Origin: Thermomonas sp. XSG
GTDB taxonomy: Bacteria > Pseudomonadota > Gammaproteobacteria > Xanthomonadales > Xanthomonadaceae
DNA: 64,000 nt
Assembly: GCF_014678725.1 (NCBI RefSeq)
Contig: NZ_CP061497.1
Span: 1,814,001-1,878,000 of the forward strand
Reading direction: 5' to 3'
Shown here: in pieces, positions 1 through 9,737 of the stretch
How positions within the stretch are numbered: position 1 is the first letter of the stretch
Layout: each line of letters begins with the position of its first letter
The notes under the pieces: generated by a model
What the model was told of the DNA's origin: nothing
Databases searched by the model: none
Seen by the model: only the letters and a program-made list of their open reading frames with translations
Position numbers and translations under genes: made by a program

Positions 1-74
1 CTTCACCGCCGCGTCCGCAGAATGACGACGAGTAAGCCCAAGCCGCCCCTTTCGACCATTCCCAAGGAGTGACC

Positions 75-758
75 ATGCGTATCCTGCTCGTCGAAGACGA
101 AGCTCCGCTCCGTGAAACCCTGGCAGCGCGCCTGAAGCGCGAGGGCTATGCCGTGGATGCCGCGCAGGATGGCGAGGAAGGCCTGTACATGGGCCGCGAG
201 GTGCCGTTCGACGTCGGCATCATCGACCTCGGCCTGCCGAAGATGAGTGGCATGGAGCTGATCCGCGCGCTGCGCGACGAAGGCAAGAAGTTTCCGATGC
301 TGATCCTGACCGCTCGTTCCAGCTGGCAGGACAAGGTCGATGGGCTCAAGCAGGGCGCCGACGACTATCTGGTCAAGCCGTTCCACGTCGAGGAGCTGCT
401 GGCGCGCATCAACGCGCTGGTGCGCCGCGCCGCCGGCTGGAGCAAGCCGACGCTGGAGTGCGGGCCGGTGGTGCTGGACCTGGCCGCGCAGACGGTCAGC
501 GTCAACGGCAGCAACGTCGACCTGACCAGCTACGAATACAAGGTGCTCGAGTACCTGATGATGCATGCTGGCGAGCTGGTCTCGAAGGCCGATCTCACCG
601 AGCACATCTACCAGCAGGATTTCGACCGCGATTCCAACGTGCTGGAAGTCTTCATCGGCCGCCTGCGCAAGAAGCTGGACCCGGACGGTGAACTGAAGCC
701 GATCGAGACCGTCCGCGGCCGCGGTTACCGCTTCGCCATCGCGCGCAGCGGCGAGTGA
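75..758 (+). CDS. phoP: PhoP-type response regulator (OmpR family)
   Basis: DNA-binding response regulator of the OmpR/PhoB family, acting in the cytoplasm as partner of the histidine kinase encoded next to it. The N-terminal receiver domain (about residues 1-115) shows the acidic pair E7/D8, the phospho-acceptor D51 in a DLGLP context and the conserved lysine in VKPFH. The C-terminal winged helix (about 125-225) has the typical VRGRGYRF ending. D51 and the total length match enterobacterial PhoP. The ATG at 75 is preferred over the GTG at 69 because AAGGAG (64-69) lies five bases before it. The gene is followed after 16 bases by the sensor kinase, so the two are probably one operon. The PhoP name rests on family resemblance and the paired kinase; the signal sensed cannot be read from the sequence. 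Confidence 0.9.
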   Translation: MRILLVEDEAPLRETLAARLKREGYAVDAAQDGEEGLYMGREVPFDVGIIDLGLPKMSGMELIRALRDEGKKFPMLILTARSSWQDKVDGLKQGADDYLVKPFHVEELLARINALVRRAAGWSKPTLECGPVVLDLAAQTVSVNGSNVDLTSYEYKVLEYLMMHAGELVSKADLTEHIYQQDFDRDSNVLEVFIGRLRKKLDPDGELKPIETVRGRGYRFAIARSGE

Positions 759-774
759 CCCCGCGCGCAGGCGC

Positions 775-2220
775 ATGACCCCCGCACCCGCCGAGCCCGA
801 CTCCGCCGCGCCGCGGCGCGTGCGGCGCCTGCGCATCGCCCAGCCGCGCTCGCTGCAGTCGCGGCAGCTGTGGGCGGCCAGCCTCGGCGTGATCGCCTTC
901 CTGGCACTGGCCGGCTACGCCCTCGACCGCGCATTCCAGAGCACCGCCCAGAGCGGCATGCGCGAGCGCCTGCACAGCTACGCGCTGGCCTACGCGGGCA
1001 GCGATTTCGCCCGCGACGGCACCGTGATCCCCCCCTGGGATCCGCCTGATTCGCGATTCAAGCGTCCGGGCAGCGGTCTGTACGCGCAGATCGTGCTGGC
1101 GACCGGCCGCTGGGAATCGGATTCGGCGCAGGGTCCGCGTCTGCCCGGTGGCGCCCTGCTGGAGCCCGGCCGGCAGGTCTTCGAAGGGCCGCTGCCGTTC
1201 ACCCGCATCAGCGGCGCGCCGGGCGAGGTCTACCGCTACGGTTACGGCCTGGCCTTCAGCGATGAAGCCGGCGAACGCGAGATTCCCTACACCGTCTACA
1301 TCCTCGAGGACACCACCGCGCTGGGCCGGCAAGTGTCTGCGTTCCGTGCCGCGCTGTGGTGGTACCTGGGCGGCGCCGGCGTGGTCCTGTTGCTGCTGCA
1401 GATGCTGGTCCTGCGCTGGAGCCTGCGCCCGTTGCGCGACGTGATCGGCGAGCTCAAGCGGGTGCAGGCGGGTGCGGCCGCCGGCATGAGCGAGGCGCAT
1501 CCGCGCGAACTCGAGCCGCTGACCGACAGCATCAATGCCTTCATCCAGAGCGAGCGCGAGAACCTGGAACGTCAGCGCAACACGCTGGCCGACCTGGCGC
1601 ACAGCCTGAAGACGCCCCTGGCGGTGCTGCGCTCGCGGCTGGACGCGGACACCGGCGAGGCCGAGCTGCGCAGCGAGGTGGATGCGCAGCTGCGCCGCAT
1701 GAACGACCTGGTGGGCTACCAGCTGGCGCGCGCGGCGCGCTCCGGTCACCAGCTGTTCTCCGCACCGATCGAGGTCGAGCCGCAGGCCGAGCAGATCGTG
1801 GTCGGCCTGGAAAAGGTCTATGCGGCCAAGGGCGTGCTGTGCGAGTTCGAGATCGCGCCGGAGGCCCGCTTCCATGGCGAGACCGGCGACCTGCAGGAGC
1901 TGTTGGGCAACCTGCTGGAGAACGCCTTCAAGTGGGCGAAATCCCGCGTGCTGCTGACCGTGGCGGAAGGCCCGCAGGTGCCCGGCCGCCGCGCCGGGCT
2001 GCTGATCGCGGTGGAGGACGACGGCCCCGGCATCGCCGAAGACCGCATCGCCTACGTCCTGCAGCGCGGCGTGCGCGGCGACGAGCGCGTGCAGGGCCAC
2101 GGCATCGGCCTGTCGATCGTGCAGGACATCCTCAAGAGCTACCGCGGCCAGCTGCGCGTGGGGCGCTCGCAGGAGCTGGGCGGCGCGCGCTTCGAGGCCG
2201 AGTTGCCCGGCGGGCTGTAA
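775..2220 (+). CDS. phoQ: PhoQ-like sensor histidine kinase
   Basis: Inner-membrane histidine kinase of 481 aa. Two membrane segments (about residues 25-45 and 190-212) flank a periplasmic sensor of roughly 145 residues. A HAMP-like linker follows, then a HisKA helix with the H-box around [12 protein letters not shown], an N-box ([10 protein letters not shown]) and G-boxes ([20 protein letters not shown]). All catalytic boxes are intact, so it should autophosphorylate and serve the upstream regulator. In PhoQ proteins the periplasmic domain senses divalent cations, acid pH or cationic peptides; the acidic cation-binding patch is not obvious here, so the stimulus is open. The reading frame begins with ATG at 775, just after the regulator stop. 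Confidence 0.85.
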   Translation: MTPAPAEPDSAAPRRVRRLRIAQPRSLQSRQLWAASLGVIAFLALAGYALDRAFQSTAQSGMRERLHSYALAYAGSDFARDGTVIPPWDPPDSRFKRPGSGLYAQIVLATGRWESDSAQGPRLPGGALLEPGRQVFEGPLPFTRISGAPGEVYRYGYGLAFSDEAGEREIPYTVYILEDTTALGRQVSAFRAALWWYLGGAGVVLLLLQMLVLRWSLRPLRDVIGELKRVQAGAAAGMSEAHPRELEPLTDSINAFIQSERENLERQRNTLADLAHSLKTPLAVLRSRLDADTGEAELRSEVDAQLRRMNDLVGYQLARAARSGHQLFSAPIEVEPQAEQIVVGLEKVYAAKGVLCEFEIAPEARFHGETGDLQELLGNLLENAFKWAKSRVLLTVAEGPQVPGRRAGLLIAVEDDGPGIAEDRIAYVLQRGVRGDERVQGHGIGLSIVQDILKSYRGQLRVGRSQELGGARFEAELPGGL

Positions 2221-2239
2221 CCGCGCCGGGACCGCTGGT

Positions 2240-3136
2240 TCAGTCGATGCTGATGCCGGCGAGTTTCTGCAGCGCTTCGGCGTACTTGGCGCGGGTTTTT
2301 CCGATGACCTCGGCGGGCAGCTTCGGCCCGGGCGCGGTCTTGTTCCAGTCCAGCGTTTCCAGATAGTCGCGCACGAACTGCTTGTCGTAGCTGGGCGGGC
2401 TGGTGCCGACGGCGTACTCGTCGGCGGGCCAGTAGCGGCTGGAATCCGGGGTCAGCATCTCGTCCATCACGTACAGCTTGCCGTCCTCGTCGGTACCGAA
2501 CTCGAACTTGGTGTCGGCCAGGATGATCCCGCGCTGCGCGGCGTAGTCGCGGGCGAAGGCGTAGATCGCGAGCGTGGCGCCGCGCACCGCTTCGGCCTGT
2601 TCGCGGCCGACCAGGTTGACCGCGGCGGCGAAATCGATGTTCTCGTCGTGGTCCCCCACCGCCGCCTTGGTGGACGGGGTGAAGATCGGCTCGGCCAGCT
2701 GCTGCGCCTGCTGCAGGCCGGCAGGCAGGGCGATGCCGCTGATCGCGCCGGTGCGCTGGTAGTCCTTCCAGCCGCTGCCGATGATGTAGCCGCGGGCGAT
2801 GCATTCCACAGGGACGGGCTTGAGCTTCTTGGTCACCACTGCGCGGCTGGCGTACAGCGCGGCGTCCACGCCGGCCGGCAGCACGCTGGCGACGTCGATC
2901 CCGGTCAGGTGGTTGGCGATGATGTGGCGGGTCTTGTCGAACCAGAAATTGCTGATCTGGCAGAGCATCTCGCCCTTGCCGGGGATCGGATCGGGGAGCA
3001 CCACGTCGAACGCGCTCAGGCGGTCGGTGGCCACCATCAGCAGGTGGCCATCGCCGAGGTCGAACACGTCGCGGACCTTGCCGCGGTGGATCAGGTTCAG
3101 GCCGGGCAGGTCGGACTGGAGCAGGGTGGTGGCCAT
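2240..3136 (-). CDS. purC: Phosphoribosylaminoimidazole-succinocarboxamide synthase (SAICAR synthase)
   Basis: Purine biosynthesis enzyme that joins CAIR and aspartate with ATP to give SAICAR. The 298-aa protein is of the longer, yeast-like class. Recognisable stretches are the N-terminal [20 protein letters not shown] nucleotide-binding hairpin, the [15 protein letters not shown] segment, KTEF-like KFEFG and the DSSRYWP motif near residue 215. The protein is complete with an ATG start. It stands alone on the minus strand, convergent with phoQ, and diverges from the J-domain gene at 3207. Confidence 0.95.
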   Translation of the reverse strand: MATTLLQSDLPGLNLIHRGKVRDVFDLGDGHLLMVATDRLSAFDVVLPDPIPGKGEMLCQISNFWFDKTRHIIANHLTGIDVASVLPAGVDAALYASRAVVTKKLKPVPVECIARGYIIGSGWKDYQRTGAISGIALPAGLQQAQQLAEPIFTPSTKAAVGDHDENIDFAAAVNLVGREQAEAVRGATLAIYAFARDYAAQRGIILADTKFEFGTDEDGKLYVMDEMLTPDSSRYWPADEYAVGTSPPSYDKQFVRDYLETLDWNKTAPGPKLPAEVIGKTRAKYAEALQKLAGISID

Positions 3137-3206
3137 GGCGATGCGCGCTGCGGTGGGGCGCCTAGTTTAAGGCCGGCGCCGCCCCGCGGCCCTGTAAACT
3201 GCGCGG

Positions 3207-3596
3207 ATGCGACGCTGGTACGGACAATTCCTGGGCTTCATCGCCGGCTGGCTGCTGCTGCGCCACCCGGTGGGCGGCCTGCTGGGCCTGCTGGTGGGCT
3301 ATGCCTTCGACCACGACTGGTTCACGCCGCCGCGGCGCGGAGAAAAGCGCCGGCCGCGCCAGGAGCAGCAGGCCGCCAGCGGCGGCAACGCCGACGTGGA
3401 CTGGGCCTACCGGGTGTTCGACCTGCCCGAAACCGCCAGCGACGCCGAGATCGACCGCGCCTACCGCCGGATGATGGGCCAGTACCACCCCGACCGCGTG
3501 GCCGGCGCCGCGCCCGACCTGCAGAAGCTCGCCGAGACCAAGTCACGCGAGATCAACGCCGCCTACGACCGCATCCAGAAGCTGAGAAAGAAATGA
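3207..3596 (+). CDS. Small membrane-anchored J-domain protein (DjlA-like, no TerB domain)
   Basis: 129-aa co-chaperone-like protein. Residues about 8-35 form a hydrophobic, glycine-rich membrane segment ([11 protein letters not shown]... [11 protein letters not shown]) followed by a basic linker. The C-terminal half is a J domain with the HPD tripeptide in GQYHPDRV, which in J proteins stimulates Hsp70 (DnaK) ATPase activity. Membrane anchor plus C-terminal J domain is the plan of DjlA, but the central TerB-like domain is missing. The stop overlaps the start of rpe (ATGA), so they are translationally coupled. A TAAACT -10-like element (3195-3200) sits six bases before the ATG and there is no Shine-Dalgarno sequence, so the message may be leaderless. 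The client is unknown. Confidence 0.8.
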   Translation: MRRWYGQFLGFIAGWLLLRHPVGGLLGLLVGYAFDHDWFTPPRRGEKRRPRQEQQAASGGNADVDWAYRVFDLPETASDAEIDRAYRRMMGQYHPDRVAGAAPDLQKLAETKSREINAAYDRIQKLRKK

Positions 3597-4270
3597 GCAC
3601 GCAATCCACCGTCATTGCCCCGTCCATCCTGTCCGCCAATTTCGCCAGGCTGGGCGAGGAAGTGGACAACGTGCTGGCCGCCGGCGCCGACTGGGTGCAC
3701 TTCGACGTGATGGACAACCATTACGTGCCCAACCTGACCATCGGCCCGCTGGTCTGCGAGGCGCTGCGCAAGCACGGCGTGACCGCCCCGATCGACGTGC
3801 ACCTGATGGTGGAGCCGGTCGACGGCCTGATCCCGATGTTCGCCGACGCCGGTGCCAGCCACATCAGCTTCCACCCCGAGGCCAGCAAGCACGTCCACCG
3901 CAGCGTGCAGCTGATCAAGTCGAAGGGCTGCCAGGCCGGGCTGGTGTTCAATCCGGCCAGCTCGCTGGACGTGCTGGACACGATGCTGGACGAGATCGAC
4001 TACGTGTTGCTGATGTCGGTGAACCCCGGCTTCGGCGGGCAATCGTTCATCCCCTCCGCGCTCAAGCAGCTGCGCAAGGTGCGGGACATGATCGATGCCA
4101 GCGGCCGACCGGTCCGCCTCGAGATCGACGGCGGGGTGAAGCCGGACAACATCGGCGAGATCGCGAAAGCCGGCGCCGACACTTTCGTCGCCGGCAGCGC
4201 GATCTTCGGCAAGCCGGACTATGCCGCGACGATCGCGGCGATGAAGCAGGCGGTGGTTGCCGCGCGTTGA
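3593..4270 (+). CDS. rpe: Ribulose-phosphate 3-epimerase
   Basis: Pentose-phosphate pathway enzyme interconverting D-ribulose 5-phosphate and D-xylulose 5-phosphate. The 225-aa TIM barrel begins [20 protein letters not shown], carries the metal-site histidine and aspartate in [17 protein letters not shown] and EIDGGV, and the phosphate loop in [10 protein letters not shown] and VAGSAIFG. The frame is open much further upstream, but the ATG at 3593 gives the family's normal length and overlaps the stop of the J-domain gene by four bases. The Rpe N-terminus ([10 protein letters not shown]-like) supports this start. Confidence 0.95.
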   Translation: MSTQSTVIAPSILSANFARLGEEVDNVLAAGADWVHFDVMDNHYVPNLTIGPLVCEALRKHGVTAPIDVHLMVEPVDGLIPMFADAGASHISFHPEASKHVHRSVQLIKSKGCQAGLVFNPASSLDVLDTMLDEIDYVLLMSVNPGFGGQSFIPSALKQLRKVRDMIDASGRPVRLEIDGGVKPDNIGEIAKAGADTFVAGSAIFGKPDYAATIAAMKQAVVAAR

Positions 4271-4444
4271 GCCCGGCGCGGCACGGGCGAAGCCTGGGTT
4301 TGCAGCCGCCGTTGAGACTGGTGGAACTGCCGGCGCCGCGGCTGCGGCACCGGCGGAATGCGTGGGCGTCCTGCCCGTCCTTCGTCCCTGCGATGGCCTT
4401 CAATGCTGACGCCAGGCTGTGACATGGACATGACGGAAAGTGGT

Positions 4445-4474
4445 TTGCATGGCGCGCCGGGTTGCGGCTAAAGT
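4445..4474 (+). promoter_or_regulatory. Putative promoter of the trp leader/trpE
   Basis: A -35-like TTGCAT (4445-4450) is separated by 18 bases from a -10-like TAAAGT (4469-4474). The expected start of transcription falls on or next to the ATG at 4481, so the leader open reading frame would lie at the very 5' end of the message. The 307 bases between rpe and trpE hold nothing else that I can recognise. Confidence 0.45.
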
Positions 4475-4480
4475 TGCCCG

Positions 4481-4615
4481 ATGAACCGGGCGAACCCGTC
4501 TTTCGAGCACAGCTGGCGATGGTGGCGTGGCAATGCCGCCCCGTTCGCCTGCACGCATCTTTCGAAGGACGTCCTCCGTGACCACGCACGCCCAGTTCGA
4601 CCAGTACGCTTCTGA
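4481..4615 (+). CDS. Putative trp leader peptide (Trp-rich, 44 aa)
   Basis: Short reading frame just upstream of trpE and overlapping its first 38 bases. Residues 11-16 read SWRWWR: three tryptophan codons (4514-4516, 4520-4522, 4523-4525) within four codons, the hallmark of trp leader peptides whose translation stalls when charged tRNA-Trp is scarce. No Shine-Dalgarno sequence is visible; the ATG is where the putative promoter would start transcription. I see no U-tract terminator between the Trp codons and trpE, so any control could act on trpE translation rather than by classical termination. It could also be a chance frame; the Trp cluster and position are the only evidence. Confidence 0.45.
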   Translation: MNRANPSFEHSWRWWRGNAAPFACTHLSKDVLRDHARPVRPVRF

Positions 4616-6053
4616 CGGCTACACCCTTGTCCCGGTGGTGCGCGAGGTGCTGTCCGACCTCGATACCCCGCTGTCCGTCTACCTGAAGCTGGCCGACGGC
4701 CCGCATACCTACCTGTTCGAATCGGTGGAGGGCGGCGAGCGCTTCGGCCGCTATTCGATCATCGGCCTGCCCGCGCGCAGGGTCTACGAGTTCCGCGGCC
4801 ATGGGCTTGCCGTGCGCGAACACGGCGAGGTGGTGGAAACCCGCACCGTTGCCGACCCGCTGGCGGAAGTCGAGCGCCTGCGCGCGATGCACAAGGTGCC
4901 GGAGATCGCCGGCCTGCCCGGTTTCACCGGCGGGCTGGTGGGGTGGTTCGGCTTCGAGTGCATCGAATACATCGAGCCGCGGCTGGCGGCCAATGCGAAA
5001 CCCGACGAGCTGGGTACGCCCGACATCCTGCTGATGCTCAGCGACGAGCTGGCGGTGTTCGACAACCTCAAGGGCCGGCTGTACCTGATCGTGCACGCCG
5101 ACCCGCGCGAGCCGCAGGCGTGGGCGCGCGCCAACCGCAGGCTGGACGCATTTGCCCACCGCCTGCGCCACGGCGGCGCCCCGTATCCGGAAACCCTGCA
5201 GCCGGCGGCGCTGGACGAAGCCGATTTCGTCAGCGGCTTCACCCGCGAGGGCTTCATCGATGCGGTGGCGCAGGTGCAGGACTACATCCGTGCCGGCGAC
5301 GCCTTCCAGGTGGTGCTGAGCCAGCGCATGAGCGTGCCATTCCATGCGCGCCCGGTGGATGTATACCGCGCGCTGCGCGCGCTGAACCCGTCGCCGTACA
5401 TGTATTTCCTCGACGTCGGCGGCACCCAGGTGGTGGGCTCGTCGCCGGAGATCCTGGCGCGCCTGCAGGATGGCAAGGTGACGGTGCGCCCGATCGCCGG
5501 CACACGTCCGCGCGGCCGCACGGTGGAGGAAGACCTGGCGCTGGAAGCCGAGCTGCTCGCCGATCCGAAGGAGCGCGCCGAGCACCTGATGCTGATCGAT
5601 CTCGGCCGCAACGATGTCGGCCATGTCGCCCGGCCGGGCAGCGTGGAAGTAGGCGAGCGCTTCGTGATCGAGCGCTACAGCCACGTCATGCACATCGTCA
5701 GCGAAGTGACCGGCCGCCTGCAGGAGGGGCTGAGTTACGCCGACGTGCTGCGTGCCACCTTCCCCGCCGGCACCGTGTCCGGCGCGCCCAAGATCCGCGC
5801 GCTGGAAATCATCCGCGCGCTGGAGCCGGTCAAGCGCAACGTCTATGCCGGCGCGATCGGCTACATCGGCTGGCATGGAGACGCCGATACCGCGATCGCC
5901 ATCCGCACAGCGGTGATCCAGGACGGCCGCCTGCACGTGCAGGCCGGCGCCGGCATCGTGTTCGATTCCGACCCGCAGAAGGAATGGGACGAAACCATGA
6001 ACAAGGGCCGCGCGCTGTTCCGCGCGGTCGCGCAGGCGGCGAAGGGGCTCTGA
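4578..6053 (+). CDS. trpE: Anthranilate synthase component I
   Basis: Chorismate-binding subunit of anthranilate synthase, first step of tryptophan synthesis. The 491-aa protein has an N-terminal regulatory part with [19 protein letters not shown], matching the LLES-type tryptophan feedback site, and a C-terminal chorismate domain with [19 protein letters not shown] and [17 protein letters not shown] at 4578 is chosen because GAAGGA lies nine bases before it and the resulting N-terminus fits the family; the in-frame ATG at 4527 would add 17 unrelated residues. It is followed after one base by trpG, so the two subunits are made together. Confidence 0.93.
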   Translation: MTTHAQFDQYASDGYTLVPVVREVLSDLDTPLSVYLKLADGPHTYLFESVEGGERFGRYSIIGLPARRVYEFRGHGLAVREHGEVVETRTVADPLAEVERLRAMHKVPEIAGLPGFTGGLVGWFGFECIEYIEPRLAANAKPDELGTPDILLMLSDELAVFDNLKGRLYLIVHADPREPQAWARANRRLDAFAHRLRHGGAPYPETLQPAALDEADFVSGFTREGFIDAVAQVQDYIRAGDAFQVVLSQRMSVPFHARPVDVYRALRALNPSPYMYFLDVGGTQVVGSSPEILARLQDGKVTVRPIAGTRPRGRTVEEDLALEAELLADPKERAEHLMLIDLGRNDVGHVARPGSVEVGERFVIERYSHVMHIVSEVTGRLQEGLSYADVLRATFPAGTVSGAPKIRALEIIRALEPVKRNVYAGAIGYIGWHGDADTAIAIRTAVIQDGRLHVQAGAGIVFDSDPQKEWDETMNKGRALFRAVAQAAKGL

Positions 6054-6054
6054 C

Positions 6055-6633
6055 ATGCTGCTGATGATCGACAACTACGACAGCTTCACCTTCAACCTCG
6101 TGCAGTACCTGCAGGAGCTGGGCGCGGAGGTGCGGGTGGAGCGCAACGACGCGCTCAGCGTGGCGGAGATCGAGGCGCTTGCGCCCGACAGGATCGTGAT
6201 TTCGCCGGGGCCGTGCACGCCGAATGAAGCCGGTGTCTCGCTGGACGTGCTGCGCGAGCTGGGCCCGCGCATCCCGGTGTTCGGCGTGTGCCTGGGCTAC
6301 CAGGCGCTGGGGCAGGTGTATGGCGGCAGGGTGGTGCGCGCGGGGCGGATCATGCACGGCAAGACCTCGCCCATCCACCATGAAGGAAAAGGCGTGTTCG
6401 CCGGCCTGCCGACGCCGTTCGAGGCCACCCGCTACCACTCGCTGGTGGTGGAAAAGACCAGCGTGCCCGACTGCCTGGAAGTGACCGCCTGGACCGAGAA
6501 CGACGACGGCAGCGTGGAGGAGCTGATGGGCCTGCGCCACCGCGAACATCCGGTGGAAGGCGTGCAGTTCCATCCCGAATCCATCCTCACCCAGCACGGC
6601 CACGCGCTGCTGAAGAACTTCCTGGAGCGTTGA
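6055..6633 (+). CDS. trpG: Anthranilate synthase component II (glutamine amidotransferase)
   Basis: Class I glutamine amidotransferase subunit that hydrolyses glutamine and passes ammonia to TrpE. The 192-aa protein begins [20 protein letters not shown], has the oxyanion strand [12 protein letters not shown], the nucleophile elbow [11 protein letters not shown] with the catalytic Cys near residue 80, and the His-Glu pair in [11 protein letters not shown]. All catalytic residues are present. In many bacteria this subunit is shared with p-aminobenzoate synthase (PabA); here its place between trpE and trpD supports the tryptophan role. Confidence 0.93.
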   Translation: MLLMIDNYDSFTFNLVQYLQELGAEVRVERNDALSVAEIEALAPDRIVISPGPCTPNEAGVSLDVLRELGPRIPVFGVCLGYQALGQVYGGRVVRAGRIMHGKTSPIHHEGKGVFAGLPTPFEATRYHSLVVEKTSVPDCLEVTAWTENDDGSVEELMGLRHREHPVEGVQFHPESILTQHGHALLKNFLER

Positions 6634-6635
6634 CC

Positions 6636-7673
6636 ATGCCCATCACCCCGCAGGAAGCCCTGCAGCGCACCATCGAACACCGCGAGATCTTCTTCGACGA
6701 AATGGTCGACCTGATGCGCCAGATCATGCGTGGCGAAGTGTCGCCGGCGCTGACCTCGGCCATCCTCACCGGGCTTCGGGTGAAGAAGGAAACGGTCGGC
6801 GAAATCGCCGGCGCCGCCACCGTCATGCGCGAGTTCGCTCGGCCGGTGGAGGTGGCCGACAAGACCCGGCTGGTCGACATCGTCGGCACCGGTGGCGATG
6901 GTTCGCACACGTTCAACATCTCCACCTGCGCGATGTTCGTGGTCGCCGCGGCCGGCGCGCGGGTGGCCAAGCACGGCAACCGCAGCGTGTCGTCGAAGTC
7001 CGGCAGCGCCGATGCACTGGAGGCGCTGGGCGCGGCGATCGAACTGCAGCCGGCGCAGGTCGCGCGCGCGATCGAGGAGGTCGGCATCGGCTTCATGTTC
7101 GCGCCGATCCACCACCCGGCGATGAAGGTGGTGGCGCCGGTCCGTCGCGAGATGGGCGTGCGCACGATCTTCAACATCCTCGGGCCGCTGACCAACCCGG
7201 TGGGCGCCACCAGCATCCTGATGGGCGTGTTCCACCCGGACCTGGTCGGCATCCAGGCGCGTGTGCTGCACGAGCTGGGCGCCGAGCGCGCGCTGGTGGT
7301 GTGGGGGCGCGACAACATGGACGAGATCTCGCTGGGCGCCGGCACGCTGGTGGGCGAACTGCGCGACGGCAAGGTGCGCGAATACGAGATCCATCCCGAG
7401 GATTTCGGCATAGCGATGTCGGCCAGCCGCAACCTGAAGGTGGCCGACCCGGCCGAATCCATCGCCATGCTGCGCGCGGTGCTGGACAACCAGCCCGGCC
7501 CGGCGCACGACATCGTCGCGCTCAACGCCGGCGCGGCGCTGTACGTGGCCGGCGTGGCCGACAGCATCGCCGATGGCCTGGCCCGCGCCCGCGCGGCCAT
7601 CGCCGACGGCAGCGCGCGCGCGCGCATGCAGCAGTACGTCGCCACCAGCCGCGCGCTGGCCGCGACGGATTGA
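6636..7673 (+). CDS. trpD: Anthranilate phosphoribosyltransferase
   Basis: Transfers phosphoribose from PRPP to anthranilate. The 345-aa protein has the N-terminal helical domain and the glycine-rich PRPP loop [18 protein letters not shown], followed by [21 protein letters not shown], both diagnostic of TrpD. The upstream in-frame TTG at 6630 overlaps trpG, but the ATG at 6636, two bases after the trpG stop, gives the usual MPITPQEAL start. It is the third gene of the trpE-G-D-C operon. Confidence 0.94.
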   Translation: MPITPQEALQRTIEHREIFFDEMVDLMRQIMRGEVSPALTSAILTGLRVKKETVGEIAGAATVMREFARPVEVADKTRLVDIVGTGGDGSHTFNISTCAMFVVAAAGARVAKHGNRSVSSKSGSADALEALGAAIELQPAQVARAIEEVGIGFMFAPIHHPAMKVVAPVRREMGVRTIFNILGPLTNPVGATSILMGVFHPDLVGIQARVLHELGAERALVVWGRDNMDEISLGAGTLVGELRDGKVREYEIHPEDFGIAMSASRNLKVADPAESIAMLRAVLDNQPGPAHDIVALNAGAALYVAGVADSIADGLARARAAIADGSARARMQQYVATSRALAATD

Positions 7674-7705
7674 CGCCACGCACCCCTCCATCCGGAAGAC
7701 CGTCC

Positions 7706-8509
7706 TTGAGCACCATCCTCGACACCATCCTGCGCCGCAAGCACGAAGAAGTGGCCGCCCGCCGCGAACAGGTCTCGCTGTTCGAACTGAAGACCCGCGC
7801 CGCGAGCGCGCCGCCGCTGCGCGGCTTTGCCGACGCCGTCGCCGCGAAAATCGCGGCCGGACAGGCGGCGGTGATCGCCGAGGTGAAGAAGGCCAGTCCG
7901 TCGAAGGGCGTGATCCGCGCCGATTTCGATCCGGTCGCGATCGCCCGCAGCTACGAGGTAGGTGGCGCGGCCTGCCTGTCGGTGCTGACCGACGTCGACT
8001 TCTTCCAGGGCAGCGATGCCTACCTGCAGCAGGCGCGCGCCGCCTGCGCGCTGCCGGTGCTGCGCAAGGACTTCATCGTTGATCCCTGGCAGCTGTACGA
8101 GGCGCGTGTGCTGGGTGCCGACTGCGTGCTGCTGATCGCCGCCGCGCTGGATGATGCACAGCTGTCCGAGTTCGCCTTCGCCGCGGCGGAGCTGGGCATG
8201 GACGTGCTGCTGGAGGTGCATGACCTGGACGAGTTGGAGCGCGCGCTGCCGGTGCCGGCGCGGCTGCTTGGCATCAACAACCGCAACCTCAAGACGTTCG
8301 AGGTGTCGCTGCAGACCACGCTGGATCTCAAGGCGATGGTGCCAGCGGATCGCCTGCTGGTCACCGAGAGCGGCATCCTTGCCCCCCCCGACGTGGCGCT
8401 GATGCGCGACGCCGGCGTGCATGCGTTCCTGGTCGGCGAGGCATTCATGCGCCAGCCCGATCCGGGCGTGGCGCTGCGCGGGCTGTTCGATGGCGGGGCG
8501 AGCGCATGA
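7706..8509 (+). CDS. trpC: Indole-3-glycerol phosphate synthase
   Basis: Ring-closing enzyme of tryptophan synthesis (CdRP to indole-3-glycerol phosphate). The 267-aa TIM barrel shows [51 protein letters not shown] and VTESGI; the catalytic lysines of the KKASPSKG and RKDF motifs are kept. The frame runs open far upstream, and TTG at 7706 is taken as start: GGAAG lies eight bases before it, and [11 protein letters not shown] matches TrpC N-termini. It is a standalone synthase, not the TrpC-TrpF fusion of enterobacteria. The stop overlaps the next gene by four bases. Confidence 0.93.
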   Translation: MSTILDTILRRKHEEVAARREQVSLFELKTRAASAPPLRGFADAVAAKIAAGQAAVIAEVKKASPSKGVIRADFDPVAIARSYEVGGAACLSVLTDVDFFQGSDAYLQQARAACALPVLRKDFIVDPWQLYEARVLGADCVLLIAAALDDAQLSEFAFAAAELGMDVLLEVHDLDELERALPVPARLLGINNRNLKTFEVSLQTTLDLKAMVPADRLLVTESGILAPPDVALMRDAGVHAFLVGEAFMRQPDPGVALRGLFDGGASA

Positions 8510-9228
8510 GCCAGCGCTATCCGCTGCCGCAAGACGATGCGCCGCTGGTGGTGTTCGATTTCGACCACACCCTCTACGACGGCGACTCCGGCAGCCACCT
8601 GTTCAAGTGGCTGATCGAGCGCCACTGGTGGCGGGTGCTGCTGGCGCTGCTGGTCGCGCCGGTCGCCGGGCCGATGGTGGCGTGGCTTCCGACGCGTCGC
8701 GCCGGCATCTCGGTGTTCGTGTGGGTCGGCACGCTGGGCGTGCGCGATCGCGCCGCGCTGGATGCGTTGATCGACCGCTATATCGTCATCCACGCGGAGG
8801 CGATCAAGGCGCGGCTGCTGCCGCTGGCGCTGGACGTGTTCCACCAGCACCGCGCGCGTGGCGACATGGTGCTGGTGGCGACTGGCGCGCCGCCGGAGCT
8901 GGCGCGGGCGATCCTGGCCTTTGTCGCGCACGAGGACGTGCCGGTGATCGGCACCCTGCTGGGGCCGAAGTTGGGCGGGATGGGCGCACTGCGCCACTGC
9001 CACTTCGCGATGAAGATGACCATGATCCGCGCCGCCGGCTATGCGGGACCGGTGGCCAGCGCCTATTCGGACAGCAGTGCCGACCTGCCGTTGCTGCAGG
9101 CGGCCGAAAAGCCGGTGGTGGTGAACCCGAAGGCGGCGCGGGTGGCGATGTTCCGGCGGGTGCTGCCGCCCGGCACGCCGATCCTCAACTGGGGCTGCCC
9201 CGGTCGCGCCGGCGACCCTGCGCGCTAG
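8506..9228 (+). CDS. HAD-family phosphatase, PgpC-like
   Basis: 240-aa phosphatase of the HAD superfamily (subfamily IB). Motif I is [13 protein letters not shown] with both nucleophile aspartates, motif II is VATGAPPE, and motif IV is [12 protein letters not shown]. The hydrophobic cap ([19 protein letters not shown], then WVGTLG) and the YSDS ending recall PgpC, the phosphatidylglycerophosphatase of the inner membrane; SerB-type phosphoserine phosphatases are the alternative. Its ATG overlaps the trpC stop (ATGA), so it is expressed with the trp operon, though no role in tryptophan synthesis follows from that. The C-terminal 20 residues are Pro/Gly/Arg-rich and may not be folded. Confidence 0.65.
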   Translation: MSQRYPLPQDDAPLVVFDFDHTLYDGDSGSHLFKWLIERHWWRVLLALLVAPVAGPMVAWLPTRRAGISVFVWVGTLGVRDRAALDALIDRYIVIHAEAIKARLLPLALDVFHQHRARGDMVLVATGAPPELARAILAFVAHEDVPVIGTLLGPKLGGMGALRHCHFAMKMTMIRAAGYAGPVASAYSDSSADLPLLQAAEKPVVVNPKAARVAMFRRVLPPGTPILNWGCPGRAGDPAR

Positions 9229-9246
9229 CCGCAGTGGCGGCTGCGC

Positions 9247-9717
9247 TCAGGCCGAGCCCAGGGCTTTGACGAAACGCACCGAGCTGCCGCTGTAGCCGCA
9301 GGCCTGGTAGAACGCGTGCGCCTCGGTGCGCTGCGCGCCCGAGGTCAGCTCGATGCGCGCGGCGCCGCCGGCGCGGGCGCGGCGCTCGGCCTCCTTCAGC
9401 AGGTGGCGGCCGATGCCCATGCCCTGCGCGCTGGTGGTCACGACCAGTGCGGTCACGCGGCAGGTGGTGGTGCCCAGCGGCAGGTAATACATGAAGTCCA
9501 GCGCCACCAACCCGCATACCGCGCCGTTGCGGCGCGCCAGCACCAGTGCCTGGCGGTCGTTCGCAAGGATCGCGCTGACCCGCTCGGAAGCGTCGGCGAG
9601 GTCGCAGGGATAGCCCAGTTCTGCCAGCAGGTGCGCGACGTCGTCGGCATCGGCCGGCACCACGTTGCGCAGATCGACGTCCAGGGCATGGTGGCCGGGG
9701 GAGAATGCGTGGCTCAT
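9247..9717 (-). CDS. GNAT-family N-acetyltransferase
   Basis: 156-aa acetyltransferase of the GNAT fold. The acetyl-CoA loop is visible as SAQGMGIGRHLLKEAERRARA (about residues 95-115), and the C-terminal HAFYQACGYSGSSVRFVKAL matches the last strands of the fold. The first part, DLRNVVPADADDVAHLLAEL, is a usual GNAT beginning. The substrate cannot be predicted. It sits between clp and the PgpC-like gene on the minus strand, 20 bases downstream of clp, and could be read through from it. Confidence 0.8.
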   Translation of the reverse strand: MSHAFSPGHHALDVDLRNVVPADADDVAHLLAELGYPCDLADASERVSAILANDRQALVLARRNGAVCGLVALDFMYYLPLGTTTCRVTALVVTTSAQGMGIGRHLLKEAERRARAGGAARIELTSGAQRTEAHAFYQACGYSGSSVRFVKALGSA

Positions 9718-9737
9718 GCGCGGACTGCTCCTTGGTT

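Noticed and set aside
1-35. Tail of an upstream gene at the left edge
   Set aside because: One frame ends with TGA at 23 and another with TAA at 33; with so few bases I cannot tell which, if any, is coding.
652-2100. Long minus-strand frame opposite phoQ
   Set aside because: Shadow of the GC-rich coding strand; Ala/Arg/His-rich translation without any family motif, while phoQ has all kinase boxes.
2648-3592. Upstream extension of rpe
   Set aside because: It would run antisense to purC and through the J-domain gene; family length fits the ATG at 3593.
4543-4577. Classical trp attenuator hairpin before trpE
   Set aside because: AGGACGTCCT is palindromic but has no loop, and there is no T-run, so it is not a terminator.
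4062-6074. 670-codon minus-strand frame opposite rpe and trpE
   Set aside because: Overlaps two certain genes, with low-complexity Arg/His/Ala product typical of antisense frames in GC-rich DNA.
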